Assembly (NCBI GenBank): GCA_003134655.1
Contig: PLBY01000060.1
Coordinates: 41,891-105,890, forward strand
DNA length: 64,000 nucleotides
Origin: Acidobacteriaceae bacterium
Lineage (GTDB): Bacteria; Acidobacteriota; Terriglobia; Terriglobales; Acidobacteriaceae
Direction of reading: 5' to 3'
Shown here: piece by piece, positions 17,238-25,310 of the stretch
Position numbering within the stretch: position 1 is the stretch's first letter
How the letters are laid out: every line of letters starts with the position of its first letter
Notes under the pieces: model-generated
What the model was told of the DNA's origin: nothing
The model's database searches: none
The model's input: only the letters and a program-made list of their open reading frames with translations
Translations under genes and position numbers: made by a program

Positions 17238-18599
17238 ATGTTTCCACGCCACATCCAATCCATGCGGCGCGCGTTTGGCAGTTTGGTCGTGATGCTCTTG
17301 CTCTGCGCTTCCTTCGCAGCGGGCTCGGCCACCCTCCTTTTGGAAGAACCCTATGGCACGATGGGATTTTTTACCGCGACCGGACACGCCGCGGTGTATC
17401 TGTCGGGCGTGTGCGCCGACACCACCCTCGTTCTGCGCCGCTGTGCCCCAGGCGAAACCGGAGTCGTGCTCAGTCGTTACGACGGCGTGAGTGGGCACGA
17501 TTGGGTCGCCATCCCTCTGATCCCCTACCTGTACGCGGTAGAACGCCCTGAGGATGTGCCTCTCTTTGCCGATGCCAAGATGGCTCTTTTTCTGCGCGAT
17601 CGCTACCGCCGCAAATATCTGGAGGACATCGCCCCTGACGTGAAGAACAGTGAAACTCCTGGCGGAAACTGGTACCAACTTGTCGGCTCTTCTTACGATC
17701 GCACCATCTATGGCTTCGAGATTCAAACCACTCCGGACCAGGACGAGGCGCTGATCCGCAAGTACAACTCATCGCCGAACGTATCTCATTTCCATCTTGT
17801 CTCCAACAACTGCGCCGACTTTGCCAAGGACGTGCTCAATTTTTATTACCCGAAATCCTTGCACCGCAGTCTGATCGCCGATATCGGCATAACGACGCCG
17901 AAGCAGATTTCGAAAATGCTGACGAAATTCAGCGACCGTCATCCCGAACTGCAGTTTTCGCGGCTCATCATTGCGCAGGTGCCGGGTAGCATGCCGCGCA
18001 GTTCGACGGTGCACGGAGTGGTTGAGTCTTTCTTTAAATCGAAGAAGTACATTGTGCCGAGCGCTGTGGTCAGCCCGATCTTTGCCGGGTGCGTGGCGGC
18101 GGTCTACGTTGGCACGGGAGCGGGCCACTTCGAGCCGTCTCGCAACGCGATGGTGTTCGTCGTAGGCAACGATTCGGAGCGACCGCTGGACCGCGAAGAC
18201 CGCCGGGCTTATCAGCTGCAGTTGAAACATTTTCTGGCGGGTGCCTATCCTGAAAAGCCCGGACAGAATGCCGACAAGGTGTGGGAGAAACTCCAATCCA
18301 AAGCGAAGACCGGCGTCGATGACCAGGGAAGACCAGTCCTGCAAGTGCAGGTCGGAGACAGCATCGTGCAGGTTGGCGTGGCCGCCGACAACGTTTTGAA
18401 CGGGAATGCCCCGCCACAACTGGTGCGTCAGTTGCTTGAAGCCCGTCTTCAATCGGAACTGCGGAGCAGATCATCGCAGGGCATTTCCGAAGCTGAAGTG
18501 GATCGTGACTGGAAACTGCTCCAGAAGACCGTGGATGTGTCGCCGTTTACGGCACACTCAGCGCCGCACTCGGAGAATGTCCGCGGAAACCACCCTTGA
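17238..18599 (+). CDS. Exported protein with a possible permuted papain-like (DUF4105/LRAT-type) core
   Basis: 453 residues from ATG 17238, with AGGGG about eight bases upstream; the GTG six bases earlier would overlap that ribosome site. A signal peptide covers about residues 1-32. The protein then has TGHAAVYLSGVCADTTLVLRR and, 130 residues later, SNNCADFAKDVLNFYYP. An early His in an H-x-x-x-[YF]-L strand and a later NNC at a helix start are the arrangement of circularly permuted NlpC/P60-type cysteine hydrolases (DUF4105, LRAT). I suggest His and Cys are catalytic. The C-terminal 180 residues are unassigned. It is followed by a strong bidirectional terminator. Confidence 0.6.
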   Translation: MFPRHIQSMRRAFGSLVVMLLLCASFAAGSATLLLEEPYGTMGFFTATGHAAVYLSGVCADTTLVLRRCAPGETGVVLSRYDGVSGHDWVAIPLIPYLYAVERPEDVPLFADAKMALFLRDRYRRKYLEDIAPDVKNSETPGGNWYQLVGSSYDRTIYGFEIQTTPDQDEALIRKYNSSPNVSHFHLVSNNCADFAKDVLNFYYPKSLHRSLIADIGITTPKQISKMLTKFSDRHPELQFSRLIIAQVPGSMPRSSTVHGVVESFFKSKKYIVPSAVVSPIFAGCVAAVYVGTGAGHFEPSRNAMVFVVGNDSERPLDREDRRAYQLQLKHFLAGAYPEKPGQNADKVWEKLQSKAKTGVDDQGRPVLQVQVGDSIVQVGVAADNVLNGNAPPQLVRQLLEARLQSELRSRSSQGISEAEVDRDWKLLQKTVDVSPFTAHSAPHSENVRGNHP

Positions 18600-18631
18600 T
18601 TTGTTGCGCAGTGAAGATCAGATGAGATGAA

Positions 18632-18657
18632 AAGGCCGCGCCCATGGACGCGGCCTT
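18632..18657. terminator. Bidirectional intrinsic terminator
   Basis: Perfect 9-bp stem AAGGCCGCG (18632-18640) / CGCGGCCTT (18649-18657) with an 8-base loop, preceded by A-rich and followed by T-rich sequence. It sits between convergent genes ending at 18599 (+) and 18666 (-), so it can serve both. Confidence 0.85.
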
Positions 18658-18665
18658 CTGTCTGT

Positions 18666-19481
18666 TTATTGTGGTTGTTCTTGCGGTGGCCGCGGCGGTA
18701 TGCCCGCGCCCGGAATCGGCGGTTGTCCCGGCGGTTGCTGCTGCTGCAGCATCAACTGCCGTTGCTGCATCTCCTGCAGCATTTCCTGCGGAGTCTTCAC
18801 GGGAGGCTGGTTGGGGTCCGCCGCTGGCTGTTCCGCTTCGGCCGCCGCCGGGTCCGCGTTGGCGTCATCGGTGTTCTCGTCGGTCGCATCCGCGTCGTTG
18901 GCCTCAGGGCCCATCTCAGGTTGCGGCTGCCCCGGACTCGCCTGGACAATTCCGAGTTGCTGTTGCTCCGCTAGTGACGGGCCACTGGGCGGGCTCACCA
19001 TTTCCGGCCCGGTTTTCGCCACTAGAACCACGCGCGTCAGCAGCGCGTCATTCGACGGAGATCCCAACAATACATAGTTGAAACGCGATCCATTCAGCAG
19101 TTCGGCCATGATTTCCCGTGCCGGTCCCGGTCCCAGGTGGGTTACGACCCGCTCCGGTGCTGAAGGAACTTCGATGTCCGCTCCAGTCTGTTTCCGGACC
19201 GCTCGCAAAATGTCGCCCAAGGTCGAGTTCGGCGCGACGATAGTCAATTGCTCATTCTGATAACTCACTTGCGGCGGCACCGGCGCCATCGAATCCAGCG
19301 GAATCGGCTGGACTGGCCCAGTTGGGCCGGATGGCAGGGGTGGCAGCGGCACCGGCTTTTTCGCCTTCTTGTGGGTCTGTGAGGGCGCGGCATCCGCGGC
19401 GTTTACCATCCCCGGACATAACACGGCGATGCACAGGACAAGACCGCCAGCTACCGTCGTGAACTTCCACCCTGTGCTCAT
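18666..19481 (-). CDS. Exported STN-domain-like protein with Pro/Gln-rich tail
   Basis: 271 residues. A signal peptide (hydrophobic GGLVLCIAVLCPGMVNA) is followed by a Pro/Lys-rich stretch, then about residues 75-155 with an STN (secretin/TonB N-terminal) pattern: LTIVAPNSTLGDILRAVRKQTGADIEVP, then VVTHLGPGPAREIMAELLNGSRFNYVL. STN domains occur at the periplasmic end of secretins and TonB transducers, but here the domain stands alone. The last 100 residues are low-complexity, acidic then rich in Pro and Gln (MLQEMQQRQLMLQQQQ). GGGAGGAAAG precedes the ATG. Its partner is not in the window. Confidence 0.65.
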   Translation of the reverse strand: MSTGWKFTTVAGGLVLCIAVLCPGMVNAADAAPSQTHKKAKKPVPLPPLPSGPTGPVQPIPLDSMAPVPPQVSYQNEQLTIVAPNSTLGDILRAVRKQTGADIEVPSAPERVVTHLGPGPAREIMAELLNGSRFNYVLLGSPSNDALLTRVVLVAKTGPEMVSPPSGPSLAEQQQLGIVQASPGQPQPEMGPEANDADATDENTDDANADPAAAEAEQPAADPNQPPVKTPQEMLQEMQQRQLMLQQQQPPGQPPIPGAGIPPRPPQEQPQ

Positions 19482-19773
19482 AACCGCTTTCCTCCCAGCA
19501 ATCTGATTTCGGGGGACACCGCAGGGACGCCTTTACCGGAATTCTAGCACCGGCAGGGTATGCAGGGACCAGCAAGCACAATCTCCCACCACTAGAACGT
19601 CTTAACACTACTCTCTTGCATCGCTTAGATGCTATGGCACGAAGCGGGAGGCCATCTATAACTCGATTGCAGTCAACCATTTCCCGCCGAGCGAAATCTT
19701 AACAGCGCAGGCTCAAGCAGGCGTAAACTGGGTCAAGCCTTTCCAACTCTATGAAAGTAAAGGCGGAAGCACG
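19482..19773. other. Divergent intergenic region
   Basis: This lies between the leftward STN-like gene and the rightward exported protein gene. No RNA gene, hairpin array or supported ORF is seen. The right end carries AAAGGCGGAAG before the ATG at 19774. Confidence 0.4.
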
Positions 19774-20781
19774 ATGAATCGGACGTCCCTCTGGCTGAAC
19801 CTTGTTTTCTGGATCGCCGTGTCATTCCTAGGATTCTCGCCCCTGAGCGCCCACGCGCAAAGCTGCCAGACGTCCAGCGATCTCGAAGCCCCCCCTCGAT
19901 CCGCCATTACAGCGGCCGGCCAGCATTTCTTCGACATGGCCGCCAAGGGCGATGTCGCGTCGTTGCGGCAGAGCGCTATCCCCAGCCTCGCTGCAGATTT
20001 TTCCGGGATCGAGACCACTGTCAAGGACCACCAGCAGGATCTCACGGGCGTGCAGGGAATCGTGAAAGCGGTCTTTCTGCTCGACGGCACCACTCCCGTC
20101 GCCCACGCCGAATTTTACTGCGGAGTCTTTGGCAAGAACGGCCAGACTACCGGCAGCGCCGTCTTCTATTTCGACAATCTGCCGGCGGGCAAGTACGGTG
20201 TTGTCCTCCTGGACGCAACGTCTGCGAAAGGGAGGATGATGGTTTCGTTAATTCTCCAGCAGGCTGGAGCCGAGTGGAAGCTTGGCGGCTTGTACATGAA
20301 GGCGGCCCAAGTTGGCGGACATGACAGCGACTGGTTTCTGGCACGCGCCCGGGAATACAAGGCAAAGGGGCAGATGCACAATGCGTTTTTCTTCTTTACG
20401 CAGGCCCGCAGCCTCATGTCCCCATTGCCCTTCATGAGTACGTTGGCGACCGATAAGCTCTATGACGAATCGCAAGCCGCTCAGACCGCCGACGTCCCTA
20501 CCAACGGTAAGTCCGCCGATCTTCCCGCTGGAACGACCACCTACAAACTCACTGCGCTTTATCCGGAAGTTGTGGGCAATGATCTGGATCTGATCGTGAA
20601 GTATCAAGCCGCCGACATTTCCAACACGAACCAGGTGTACCAGAACAACGTTGCCGTCATCAAAGCGCTGGTTGCCAAGTATCCGGAATTGCGGGATGCC
20701 TTCGCCGGCGTAGTAGCGCGCGCCGTCGATCCCAGCGGCCGCGACTACGGCACGCTGCTGGCTATGAAGGACGTGAAGTAA
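19774..20781 (+). CDS. Exported protein of unknown function
   Basis: 335 residues with a clear signal peptide (WLNLVFWIAVSFLGFSPLSAHA, cleavage at AQS). The mature part starts with two nearby Cys-containing segments and a helical QHFFDMAAKGDVASLRQ region, followed by a beta-rich middle (AVFYFDNLPAGKYGVVLLD) and a helical tail. I recognise no catalytic motif and no firm family. The opening helical part resembles small NTF2-like or TPR-like folds, but I would not assign it. It is convergent with ligD. Confidence 0.6.
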   Translation: MNRTSLWLNLVFWIAVSFLGFSPLSAHAQSCQTSSDLEAPPRSAITAAGQHFFDMAAKGDVASLRQSAIPSLAADFSGIETTVKDHQQDLTGVQGIVKAVFLLDGTTPVAHAEFYCGVFGKNGQTTGSAVFYFDNLPAGKYGVVLLDATSAKGRMMVSLILQQAGAEWKLGGLYMKAAQVGGHDSDWFLARAREYKAKGQMHNAFFFFTQARSLMSPLPFMSTLATDKLYDESQAAQTADVPTNGKSADLPAGTTTYKLTALYPEVVGNDLDLIVKYQAADISNTNQVYQNNVAVIKALVAKYPELRDAFAGVVARAVDPSGRDYGTLLAMKDVK

Positions 20782-20803
20782 GTAGCTAGACCAGCGGCCC
20801 AAG

Positions 20804-22654
20804 CTAGACGCGAGCTTCTTCCAGAACGCATTCTTTCGGATCTTTGTCGTCTCGCAATCCCAGAAAGACCGGTGCGCGCAGCTTCGGTCCGCTCCCCGCG
20901 CTCGTGCCGTCGGTCCACTCTGCATACTCAATCTCAGCCACCAACTCCGGCTTCACCCAGCTTACTTTGCGCAGGGCCTCGACTTCTCCAAAGAATGGAT
21001 TTTTCTTCGTCTCGATCTTCTTTAGTACCTTCGAAATCTCGTCCAGCGACTTCTGATCGAACCCACTGCCCACCTGCCCTACATGAATCAATCGGCCCTT
21101 CTTGTCGTAGAGTCCGAGCACCAGCGAGCCAAAATGTGTGCGGCTTCCTTCGGGTACCGTATATCCGCCGACCACGCACTCGATCCGCTTACGAATTTTG
21201 ATTTTGAGCCACTCGCGGCTGCGGCGTTCTTCGTAGAAACTGGAGCGCTTCTTGGCAACGATACCCTCCAGTCCCGTCTTCTGTGCCATCTCAAACAGCG
21301 CCTTGCCGCGCTCTTCATAATGGTCGGAGTACCGTAAGACATCTCCTGCCACCAGCAACGATGCCAGTTTCCGCTTGCGCTCTTCCAGTGGCACGCGCCG
21401 CCAGTCATAGCCATCGAGATACAGCAGGTCGAAGGCGTAATAGAGCACCGGCACATTGGAATCCCCCACCGCGCGTTTCCCACCGGGACGAAATCCCGTC
21501 CGCTGCTGCATCAAACTGAAAGACGCCTTCCCCTCTTCATCCAGCGCAACCACTTCGCCATCCAGAATTGCAGTCTTTGCATGGATGAACTTGGCCATGT
21601 CCTTCAACTCGGGATAGCGAGGCGTCAGATCATTCTGATTCCGCGACACCAGACGCGCCTTGCCGCCATCGATAAACGCGATCGCGCGGTATCCATCCCA
21701 CTTGATCTCGAACAGCCACTCCGCCCCGTCAAACGGCTTCTCTACTGATTCCGCCAGCATGGGATGAATCTTCGTCGGCATCGGCCGCTTCACCGGCTGT
21801 GCTGAAGCTTGAACCACAGAGGACACAGAGGGCACAGAGGATTTTGTTTCTTTTGGTTCAGGTGGAGGAGCCGTCTTCTGAGTAGACACGGTTTTCTTGG
21901 CGCGAGCGGTTCTTGCTTTACCAGTCTTCTCTGCGTCCTCGGTGGTTAGCTCTGCTTTCTTCTTCTTATCAAGCTTCGCGACAGCATCCGCCAGCCACGC
22001 CGCTTTGAGCCTCCCGCGGCCTGTCGGACGGCCCTTCCACTCCGCCGATCCCGCGTCGCCCGCAACCTGTTCCAGGGTCCGCCCGCTCAGCACAGAAGTG
22101 TCGATCGCCGCGATGTCGTATCCATCCACCACGTGATCGTCGTGCTTCTTGATCATCAACCACTCGTTCCCCTTGCTCCCCGGACGGCGCCCCCGCATCT
22201 TGACCAGCGCGAAGTCCCCCTTCAGCCGCTTCCCGTTCAAACGAAACTTCAGATCTCCCTTGGCGAGCATGGCCGCCGCTTCCGCTTCTGTGCCGGGCGG
22301 ATACTTCCCATTCACCGCAACCGGCGAAAGCGGTTGCCACGTGCCCACATCCCACACGATCACGGTTCCGGCGCCGTAATTGTTCTCCGGAATGTTGCCC
22401 TCGAAATCGAAATACGAAACGGGATGATCCTCCACGTGCATCGCCAGCCGCTTGTCCGCCGGATCGAGCGAGGGACCCTTCGGCACCGCCCACGATTTCA
22501 GCACGCCCTCCATCTCCAGCCGGAAGTCGTAATGCAGCCGCGTGGCATCGTGCATCTGCACGACAAACCGGTTCCCCGCCTTCGTCTCCACTTTCGGCGG
22601 AGGCTCGGGTGTCTCCTCAAACCGCCGTTTCCGTTTATATTCTTCCAGCGCCAT
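20804..22654 (-). CDS. ligD: DNA ligase D (phosphoesterase + ATP-dependent ligase, no polymerase domain)
   Basis: 616 residues. Residues 1-175 are the 3'-phosphoesterase domain (VVQMHDATRLHYDFRLEMEG and HVEDHP, with the metal-binding His/Asp). A Lys/Pro/Ser-rich linker runs from about 230 to 290. The ATP-dependent ligase follows, with motif I EIKWDGYRA (adenylated Lys318), the LDGEVVALDEEG motif, EGIVAKKRSS, and an OB-fold with EWLKIKIR. The primase-polymerase domain of classical LigD is missing. It should process and seal DNA ends in non-homologous end joining with Ku, but no Ku gene is in the window. The linker is built partly from intergenic repeat sequence (21812-21850 and 21926-21950). 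Confidence 0.92.
   Translation of the reverse strand: MALEEYKRKRRFEETPEPPPKVETKAGNRFVVQMHDATRLHYDFRLEMEGVLKSWAVPKGPSLDPADKRLAMHVEDHPVSYFDFEGNIPENNYGAGTVIVWDVGTWQPLSPVAVNGKYPPGTEAEAAAMLAKGDLKFRLNGKRLKGDFALVKMRGRRPGSKGNEWLMIKKHDDHVVDGYDIAAIDTSVLSGRTLEQVAGDAGSAEWKGRPTGRGRLKAAWLADAVAKLDKKKKAELTTEDAEKTGKARTARAKKTVSTQKTAPPPEPKETKSSVPSVSSVVQASAQPVKRPMPTKIHPMLAESVEKPFDGAEWLFEIKWDGYRAIAFIDGGKARLVSRNQNDLTPRYPELKDMAKFIHAKTAILDGEVVALDEEGKASFSLMQQRTGFRPGGKRAVGDSNVPVLYYAFDLLYLDGYDWRRVPLEERKRKLASLLVAGDVLRYSDHYEERGKALFEMAQKTGLEGIVAKKRSSFYEERRSREWLKIKIRKRIECVVGGYTVPEGSRTHFGSLVLGLYDKKGRLIHVGQVGSGFDQKSLDEISKVLKKIETKKNPFFGEVEALRKVSWVKPELVAEIEYAEWTDGTSAGSGPKLRAPVFLGLRDDKDPKECVLEEARV
21812..21840 (+). repeat. CACAGAGG nonanucleotide repeat embedded in ligD linker
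   Basis: After AACCACAGAGG the unit ACACAGAGG recurs as ACACAGAGG and GCACAGAGG. Read on the minus strand it encodes the Ser/Val-rich linker SVPSVSSVV in frame. The same kind of element is widespread between genes in Acidobacteriota and other soil bacteria (general knowledge); here it lies inside a gene. Confidence 0.6.
21926..21950 (-). repeat. Second related repeat, inverted, in ligD linker
   Basis: On the minus strand this reads TAACCACCGAGGACGCAGAG, a relative of the CACAGAGG repeat, in the opposite orientation to the copy at 21812. It is translated as LTTEDAEK within the LigD linker. Confidence 0.5.
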
Positions 22655-22728
22655 AGAGAACGCTATTTAACCACAGCAGCGAGTCCGCAAGTCGGACGGG
22701 GGTCTATGTCGGGACGGAGTTTGTGTGG

Positions 22729-22767
22729 GGACGGGCGCCTTCGCCCGTCCGCCGAGCGAAGCTCGGC
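22729..22767. repeat. REP-like double palindrome
   Basis: Stem GGACGGGCG (22729-22737) / CGCCCGTCC (22742-22750) with loop CCTT, followed at once by GCCGAGC / GCTCGGC (22751-22767) with loop GAA. It lies between ligD and the NUDIX gene. The first hairpin has the same plan as those at 49131-49151 and 61156-61177. Confidence 0.7.
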
Positions 22768-22817
22768 TGGTGTTCGCGGTCGCGACACCTTTGGATTCGC
22801 TTTAGAATGCTTGAACC

Positions 22818-23252
22818 ATGCAACGCGAGTTCCCCGAAATCCCACTAGTCGGAGTCGGTGCCATCATCATCGAAGACTCCCGCGTCCTCCTCGTCAAGCG
22901 CGCTCACCCGCCGCTGCAAGCGCAGTGGTCCATCCCAGGAGGCGTCCTCGAAGTCGGCGAACTCGTCCGCGAAGCCGCCATCCGCGAGGCCCGCGAAGAA
23001 ACCGGACTCATCGTTGAGCCCGGAGACCTACTCGGTGTCTACGACCGGATCCTGCGCAACGCCGAAAAACGCGTGCAGTATCACTACGTATTGATTGATT
23101 TCCTCTGCCGCAAGGTTGGCGGCGAACTCGCAGCCGCCAGCGACGCTGCAGAAGTCCGCTGGTTCACTCGCGATGAACTGCCGCAACTCCACCTCGCCGA
23201 AGACACGCAGGACGTAATCCGCAAAGGATTCGCCGCGTTAGGCATTCGATAG
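22818..23252 (+). CDS. NUDIX hydrolase
   Basis: 144 residues. The complete NUDIX box GX5EX7REUXEEXGU is visible as GGVLEVGELVREAAIREAREETGL (about residues 41-64), preceded by PLVGVGAIIIED and VLLVKRAH strands. It hydrolyses a nucleoside diphosphate linked to another moiety; the length and WSIPGG start resemble the MutT/ADP-ribose pyrophosphatase-like group, but the substrate cannot be told. No Shine-Dalgarno is seen before the ATG. It stands between a REP-like palindrome and a convergent exported-protein gene. Cytoplasmic. Confidence 0.88.
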   Translation: MQREFPEIPLVGVGAIIIEDSRVLLVKRAHPPLQAQWSIPGGVLEVGELVREAAIREAREETGLIVEPGDLLGVYDRILRNAEKRVQYHYVLIDFLCRKVGGELAAASDAAEVRWFTRDELPQLHLAEDTQDVIRKGFAALGIR

Positions 23253-23270
23253 AAAATACCCTGCCGCGCA

Positions 23271-23801
23271 TCACGGCTTGGGGCGCGAAACGCTCAGGGG
23301 ATAATAAGCCACCAGATACTTGGCCTGGTCGGCGTCGACCGGATCCAAATCGAATATCTCCTGGTTGGGTGCTCCGAAAGATCGCATGCGGAAGTAATAA
23401 ACCTTCCCCGCCTCTGCTGTGAAATGTCTGAGAGCCACCAGCACCCCCGCGTACTTTGCAGACGGTTTCGGCAAAAGTCGCGATTGCGGACTGGCGCACA
23501 CATGGTGCTCACCCGGTTCCACCGACACCGAGAAATAGGAATTGTGTTGATTGGCGCCCACCCAAGCTCCGTCCAGCCCAATCCGGGTTGTCATGCAACT
23601 GCCGATACAGTTCACCACGCCGATGTCCTGAATGAAATACACCAGCGCCTTCCCCGACTCAGGTTGCGCGAGCGTGTGCTGGGAGTCGTCCAGCTTCGCT
23701 TCGAACTTGACATCCTTCGGACCACAGGCTGCTGCCACAGGTGCTTCCTGCTGAGCGAATGCGGATAACGTTAAGAGCATCAAAATGAAAACGGCTTTCA
23801 T
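23271..23801 (-). CDS. Exported DUF2846-like protein
   Basis: 176 residues from ATG 23801, which has GGAGGAA upstream; the frame extends to 23852 but that start has no ribosome site. A signal peptide (MKAVFILMLLTLSAFA) is followed by a Cys-containing beta-rich domain. The pattern LVYFIQDIG, IGLDGAWVGAN, SYFSVSVEPGEHHVC and AEAGKVYYFRMR matches DUF2846, a family of small exported or lipid-attached beta proteins of unknown function. Four Cys in the mature part may form disulfides. Convergent with the NUDIX gene. Confidence 0.65.
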   Translation of the reverse strand: MKAVFILMLLTLSAFAQQEAPVAAACGPKDVKFEAKLDDSQHTLAQPESGKALVYFIQDIGVVNCIGSCMTTRIGLDGAWVGANQHNSYFSVSVEPGEHHVCASPQSRLLPKPSAKYAGVLVALRHFTAEAGKVYYFRMRSFGAPNQEIFDLDPVDADQAKYLVAYYPLSVSRPKP

Positions 23802-23891
23802 GACTTCCTCCAGAGTTCTCTCCCCGGATTTTACGCCCAACTCGAAGCGCATTTGGCAGCCATTTAGGGATTTGGATGGACCGTTCTAGAT

Positions 23892-24602
23892 TTAGGGATC
23901 GGTCTCTGCGGCGTCGACTCCGTCATCTTCCCATTCCGCATCACAGGAATGACATCTCCACGCCCGGCGGTGAAACGGAATTGGCACGCTGAGATAAGCG
24001 CTGACGAATGCGGCGGGCAATACTTCTTGAAAGTTCACATCCAGCGACTCGCACCTTGGGCAATGTGGCTGCTGATATTCACCGACACCCGCCACATCGA
24101 ATCCATCTGGAATAGGTTGATCCAGAATCTCGTTAGCAGCCTCGATATCCTTCGGATCCACCTGCAGCTTGATGCCTCCGACCAGATTTGACCAGAACCA
24201 ATCCAGACGCACCATGTTGTCATCCACGAGACAGGACTCGATCCCAGCCGATTCGAGACATCCTTTCGCCAGCAACGCCTCGGGCATGTCTCTGAACTTG
24301 CGAAGCGTCACCAGTTCCCGCAGAGAGAGGTCAGCGTCGAGCCATGCCGGCAATTCCGCCGACGGGGTCTTGACCCGAGGCGTCGGGGGCGGAGGTTTGA
24401 CCGGAATGGGAGGCGGGACGAGTGCGCGTTCGAGTGGCGCAGTACTGAGGCCCCTGCGACTGAGTTCGGCTCGCAGCACTTCCCGCGCAGTATCGGTGAG
24501 TTCAGCCGCTTGGCCGGCGACCTTTTCCAGCTCTCCGTCCATCTGCAGAGAGTAGAACTCCACCAACCGCAGCCGTTCCTGCTCAGGATCAATCGTCGCC
24601 AT
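23892..24602 (-). CDS. DUF2007-like protein with C-terminal zinc ribbon
   Basis: 236 residues, no signal peptide. Residues 1-55 are helical (LVEFYSLQMDGELEKVAGQAAELTDTAREVLRAEL), then comes a Pro-rich linker. Residues 95-160 fit the DUF2007 signal-transducing domain (LVTLRKFRDMPEALLAKGCLESAGIESCLVDD and GIKLQVDPKDIEAANEIL). The tail has two CxxC pairs, CPRC and CHSC, about 45 residues apart, enough for a zinc ribbon, with a short hydrophobic stretch between them. The job is unknown; DUF2007 domains are related to P-II-like ferredoxin folds. Divergent from the GMC operon. Confidence 0.65.
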   Translation of the reverse strand: MATIDPEQERLRLVEFYSLQMDGELEKVAGQAAELTDTAREVLRAELSRRGLSTAPLERALVPPPIPVKPPPPTPRVKTPSAELPAWLDADLSLRELVTLRKFRDMPEALLAKGCLESAGIESCLVDDNMVRLDWFWSNLVGGIKLQVDPKDIEAANEILDQPIPDGFDVAGVGEYQQPHCPRCESLDVNFQEVLPAAFVSAYLSVPIPFHRRAWRCHSCDAEWEDDGVDAAETDP

Positions 24603-24689
24603 GGCAGGGAATCATACTCCACTTGATGGCTCGGGAATCCCGCTGCTGCCCACGATTCCAGCGAATAGAGCGGCCCACACTCCCTCGTG

Positions 24690-25292
24690 ATGCTGATCAC
24701 AGACTTCGCCGCCCCTGCATGTAACAAACGGAAAGTGGAAGCCAGCCTCAAATTGAATCGGCGTGCCTTCCTGCAGGCTGCGCTTGTCGCGGCAGCAGGA
24801 GCGGGCGTGGCTTGCAGTGCGAACGGAACTCCGTGGCGATTCCTAACCTTCGATGAAGCCCGGACTCTCGCCGCGATCAGCGACCAGATCATTCCACCCG
24901 ACCAGGATCCAGGCGCCGCATGGGCTGGTGTCGTCAATTACATCGACCGTCAACTCTGCGGCCCATTCCAGAATCTGCAGCAAACTTACCGACAAGGAAT
25001 CGTCGCGATCGACGGAAGTAGTCGCTTGATCTACGGCAAGGTGTTCGTTGATCTGGGTGCTCAACAACAGATCGACGTGCTCCATCGCCTGGAAAGCGGC
25101 CAAGTCCCAAGTGCGATCTGGAAGCAGGCTTCCTCATCGGAGTTTTTCGGTCTCGTAGTCGATCACATCATGCAGGGCTACTATGGCGATCCCCGGCACG
25201 GAGGCAATCGCGATGGAGCGAGTTGGAAGATGCTGGGCCTTCCATATCCTCCGATTCGCGGACGTTTGCGCTATGACCTCACCAAGCTGTAG
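24690..25292 (+). CDS. Gluconate 2-dehydrogenase subunit 3-like protein (Tat signal)
   Basis: About 200 residues; ATG 24690 directly follows a GTG in frame. A twin-arginine signal (LNRRAFLQAALVAAAGAG) is followed by VACS. The rest matches the gluconate 2-dehydrogenase subunit 3 family: FLTFDEARTLAAISDQIIPPDQDPGAA, then a helical middle and FFGLVVDHIMQGYYGDPRHGGNRDGASWKMLGLPYPP at the end. Such subunits pair with a GMC-type flavoprotein and help its Tat export. It is the first gene of a three-gene operon: the GMC gene follows after 18 bp and a multiheme cytochrome after that. Confidence 0.88.
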   Translation: MLITDFAAPACNKRKVEASLKLNRRAFLQAALVAAAGAGVACSANGTPWRFLTFDEARTLAAISDQIIPPDQDPGAAWAGVVNYIDRQLCGPFQNLQQTYRQGIVAIDGSSRLIYGKVFVDLGAQQQIDVLHRLESGQVPSAIWKQASSSEFFGLVVDHIMQGYYGDPRHGGNRDGASWKMLGLPYPPIRGRLRYDLTKL

Positions 25293-25310
25293 CGCGATGT
25301 AATCAACAGA

